Source of the DNA: Bacteroidales bacterium
GTDB lineage: Bacteria > Bacteroidota > Bacteroidia > Bacteroidales > VadinHA17
Assembly: GCA_003155705.1 (NCBI GenBank)
Contig: PMEC01000034.1
Location: forward strand, 4,959-12,932
DNA: 7,974 bases
Direction of reading: 5' to 3'
Part shown: positions 6,540 through 7,974 of the stretch, one piece after another
Layout: every line of letters begins with the position of its first letter
Numbering within the stretch: the first letter of the stretch is position 1
The notes under the pieces: model-generated
What the model saw: the letters and a program-made list of their open reading frames with translations, nothing else
Databases searched by the model: none
Told to the model about the DNA's origin: nothing
Translations under genes and position numbers: made by a program

Positions 6540-7052
6540 ATGGATAAGGCAGGAAGTTTTTCGGGTGGAAGAAGATATACTAACGGAGAGATTACCGTTT
6601 ACTGGAAACCTGATGCATGCGTTCACGCTTCTCATTGTTACAGGGAGCTTATTGATGTTTTTGATCCGGGCAGACGACCATGGGTAGATATGTACGGAGC
6701 TTCTACCGGTCAGATAATCGAAACTGTAAACATGTGCCCTACTGAAGCTCTGGCATGGAAATGGAATGAAGAAGAGAAGAATAAAACGATAGATGCCGAC
6801 CAGACTAACCATATTAATTTCAGGAGACCTGAATTGATGGGTTCAGGAGATGATACACCTGAAGAAAAACCGGCTACAGTAAAAGTTATGCCAGATGGAC
6901 CTCTGGTCATCAGCGGTTCATTTACAATGCATTACAGCGGTAATAAAAAAGAAGTTAACGATAGTATAATTTCATTATGCCGGTGCGGGTCCAGCAATCA
7001 TATGCCTTTCTGTGACGGAGCCCATAGGAAAGTCGAATTTAATGATAAATGA
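6540..7052 (+). CDS. Fused (4Fe-4S)-binding Fer4_19 / CDGSH iron-sulfur protein
   Basis: A small soluble protein of 170 aa with two predicted iron-sulfur domains, likely used for electron transfer or cluster transfer in the cytoplasm; its partner is unknown. Residues 13-73 match the divergent 4Fe-4S family that includes E. coli YjdI (Fer4_19): YTNGEITVYWKPDACVHASHC, FDPGRRPWVD and MCPTEAL, with Cys27, Cys33 and Cys66 as visible cysteine ligands and His29/His32 nearby. A charged linker (about 75-112) leads to a CDGSH domain (113-165) with a perfect signature: Cys147, Cys149, Cys158 and His162 in CRCGSSNHMPFCDGAH, the 3Cys-1His ligand set of a 2Fe-2S cluster. There is no signal peptide or membrane helix, unlike mitochondrial mitoNEET. 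Its 3' end overlaps the next CDGSH gene by 11 bases, so the two form an operon under the promoter at 6483-6512. Confidence 0.92.
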   Translation: MDKAGSFSGGRRYTNGEITVYWKPDACVHASHCYRELIDVFDPGRRPWVDMYGASTGQIIETVNMCPTEALAWKWNEEEKNKTIDADQTNHINFRRPELMGSGDDTPEEKPATVKVMPDGPLVISGSFTMHYSGNKKEVNDSIISLCRCGSSNHMPFCDGAHRKVEFNDK

Positions 7053-7251
7053 TCCGGCTATGGAAGATAAAAAAGAGTTTAAATCGCAGGCGACAATAGA
7101 AATAATTGATAACGGGCCGATTAAAATAACCGGCAGGATTTTAATCAGAGATTCAAAAAGAGATATAACCGATAATCCTGAAGAGGTCTATTTATGCAGA
7201 TGTGGCCGTTCTCAGAACAAACCATATTGTGATGAATCGCACAAAAAATAA
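7042..7251 (+). CDS. Small CDGSH-type iron-sulfur protein with C-D-E-S-H variant
   Basis: A 69-aa single-domain CDGSH protein, probably binding one 2Fe-2S cluster through three Cys and one His in CRCGRSQNKPYCDESH near its C-terminus. The usual Gly of C-D-G-S-H is Glu here, while all four ligands remain. The preceding IEIIDNGPIKITGRILI segment is the beta-strand part of the fold and resembles VMPDGPLVISGSFTM in the upstream protein, so the two domains may be old duplicates. The start is uncertain. I chose ATG 7042, which overlaps the upstream gene by 11 bases; ATG 7060 (63 aa, 7 bases after the upstream stop) is almost as good. A GTG at 7012 would add residues that only re-read the upstream CDGSH coding region. 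The function may be to work with, or pass electrons or clusters to, the upstream protein, which is inference. Confidence 0.88.
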   Translation: MINDPAMEDKKEFKSQATIEIIDNGPIKITGRILIRDSKRDITDNPEEVYLCRCGRSQNKPYCDESHKK

Positions 7252-7274
7252 ACTAAATCTGTCTTTATCAAAGT

Positions 7275-7970
7275 CTATCTGCCGACCACATGAAAGCAAT
7301 GTTGCTTTATTTCATATGTGGCCCAGCATTTTTTTTCTTCCCTGAGTTGCCAGATTACTTCAGCAAGTGCCTCTTTCAAATATTTTTTATCGCAATATGT
7401 TAAAAAGAGCTTCCTTGTTGCAAATCTGATGTAACTTATATCAAAAGCGTTCCCGTAAAGATGAGGACTCGTAGCTGAAGTATTTGAATTGATTGCTCTC
7501 AGGCTTTTCAGCTTTTCTATGGTTCTGGTCATTGATGTAATTTTAAACCTGGATCCTTTTAGTCTTGTGTCGGAAATTTTATCCTGAAATCTTTTGCCAA
7601 TTTCAAACAGGAGATCACGACCATCATTTGTCAGATAAGGGTAACTGTGTGACATTTCTCCTATAACGAATCCGTTCCCATTCTTAATTTCAATCAGTTT
7701 CCCCTGTCCGACTCTTTCAAGTATTTCCTTTTTATCCTTGCACTTTTTTATACCGGCCAGCATTGAGCTTTCTATATAATCGGGAATTTTATTATTAAGC
7801 TTCTTACTGAATATATCTTGTTTATAATCAATGCATTTTACATTAATAATATTAGAAAAAAAATAATCATAACCTTTATCAATGAATTGAGGATCAATTA
7901 AATTAATTATAATCAAAACTATACCCAATCCAATGATTGTAAGGCCGCATATCTTTAGAAATCTGGCCAT
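7275..7970 (-). CDS. DUF5715 family protein, membrane-anchored, LAS/M15 peptidase-like
   Basis: A 231-aa protein with one N-terminal membrane helix (about 7-25) after a short basic start, so the rest is probably periplasmic. I recognise it as DUF5715, a Bacteroidota family. Its C-terminal half has the layout of LAS-type zinc peptidases (VanY/M15, D-Ala-D-Ala-cutting): an Arg in TSMTRT (Arg149), the SxHxxGxAxD block SPHLYGNAFD (168-177, ligands His170 and Asp177), then Glu220 and the last His in CFHVV (His227). This suggests zinc-dependent cleavage of peptidoglycan cross-links, but activity is inferred from the motif only. Cys215 and Cys226 could form a disulfide. The ATG is 4 bases from the window edge, so a longer form cannot be excluded, though MARFLKICGL looks natural. 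It converges on the CDGSH gene with 23 bases between the stops and no obvious shared terminator. Confidence 0.85.
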   Translation of the reverse strand: MARFLKICGLTIIGLGIVLIIINLIDPQFIDKGYDYFFSNIINVKCIDYKQDIFSKKLNNKIPDYIESSMLAGIKKCKDKKEILERVGQGKLIEIKNGNGFVIGEMSHSYPYLTNDGRDLLFEIGKRFQDKISDTRLKGSRFKITSMTRTIEKLKSLRAINSNTSATSPHLYGNAFDISYIRFATRKLFLTYCDKKYLKEALAEVIWQLREEKKCWATYEIKQHCFHVVGR

Positions 7971-7974
7971 ACTT

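Noticed and set aside
6504..6910. Minus-strand open frames opposite the Fer4_19-CDGSH gene
   Set aside because: They are antisense to clear iron-sulfur motifs, the encoded peptides are low in complexity, and there is no promoter.
7012..7251. GTG start at 7012 for the small CDGSH gene
   Set aside because: The extra N-terminal residues only re-read the region that encodes the upstream CDGSH signature in another frame; ATG 7042 or 7060 gives a normal family length.
1..7974. CRISPR array, tRNA, rRNA, phage or defence island
   Set aside because: I saw no regularly spaced repeats, no tRNA-like cloverleaf sequences, and no integrase, transposase, nuclease or toxin-antitoxin families.

Overview
The window looks like a piece of a Bacteroidota chromosome, probably order Bacteroidales or Marinilabiliales. 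It is AT-rich. It carries families that are typical of that phylum: a DUF5715 protein, a heptosyltransferase with a Cys-rich C-terminus next to a DUF6165 gene, and a fused Fer4_19-CDGSH protein. Two intergenic promoters match the phylum-specific consensus (TTG, about 19 bp, TAnnTTTG), and most genes lack a clear Shine-Dalgarno site. The genus is not resolved. No rRNA, tRNA, CRISPR array, phage gene or transposase is visible.

Layout from left to right. (1) Bases 1-1387, minus strand: a tightly linked pair, a DUF6165 gene followed one base later by a glycosyltransferase family 9 (heptosyltransferase-like) gene whose 3' end is cut by the window edge. (2) Bases 1388-1704: a gene-free stretch with three G/C-rich REP-like palindromes. 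(3) Bases 1705-4179, minus: priA, the primosomal helicase for replication restart. (4) Bases 4280-6163, minus: a membrane-bound hybrid histidine kinase (two membrane helices, PAS, HisKA, HATPase, receiver). (5) Bases 6164-6539: a divergent intergenic region with two promoters and several dyad-symmetric sequences. (6) Bases 6540-7251, plus: two overlapping iron-sulfur genes, a 4Fe-4S/CDGSH fusion and a small single-domain CDGSH protein with a C-D-E-S-H variant of the signature. (7) Bases 7275-7970, minus: a membrane-anchored DUF5715 protein with the zinc-ligand pattern of LAS/M15-type peptidases, converging on the iron-sulfur pair.

The genes do not form one pathway. The GT9/DUF6165 pair belongs with lipopolysaccharide or other cell-surface glycan synthesis. 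PriA is housekeeping. The kinase is an orphan in this window, with no separate response regulator or output gene beside it. The iron-sulfur pair is probably a small redox or iron-sulfur operon of unknown function. The points most worth a second look are the 6164-6539 control region (an inverted repeat abutting the kinase promoter and a long imperfect hairpin), the fused plus variant CDGSH pair, and the conserved-looking but uncharacterised DUF6165 and DUF5715 genes. I did not find a clear new multi-gene system.
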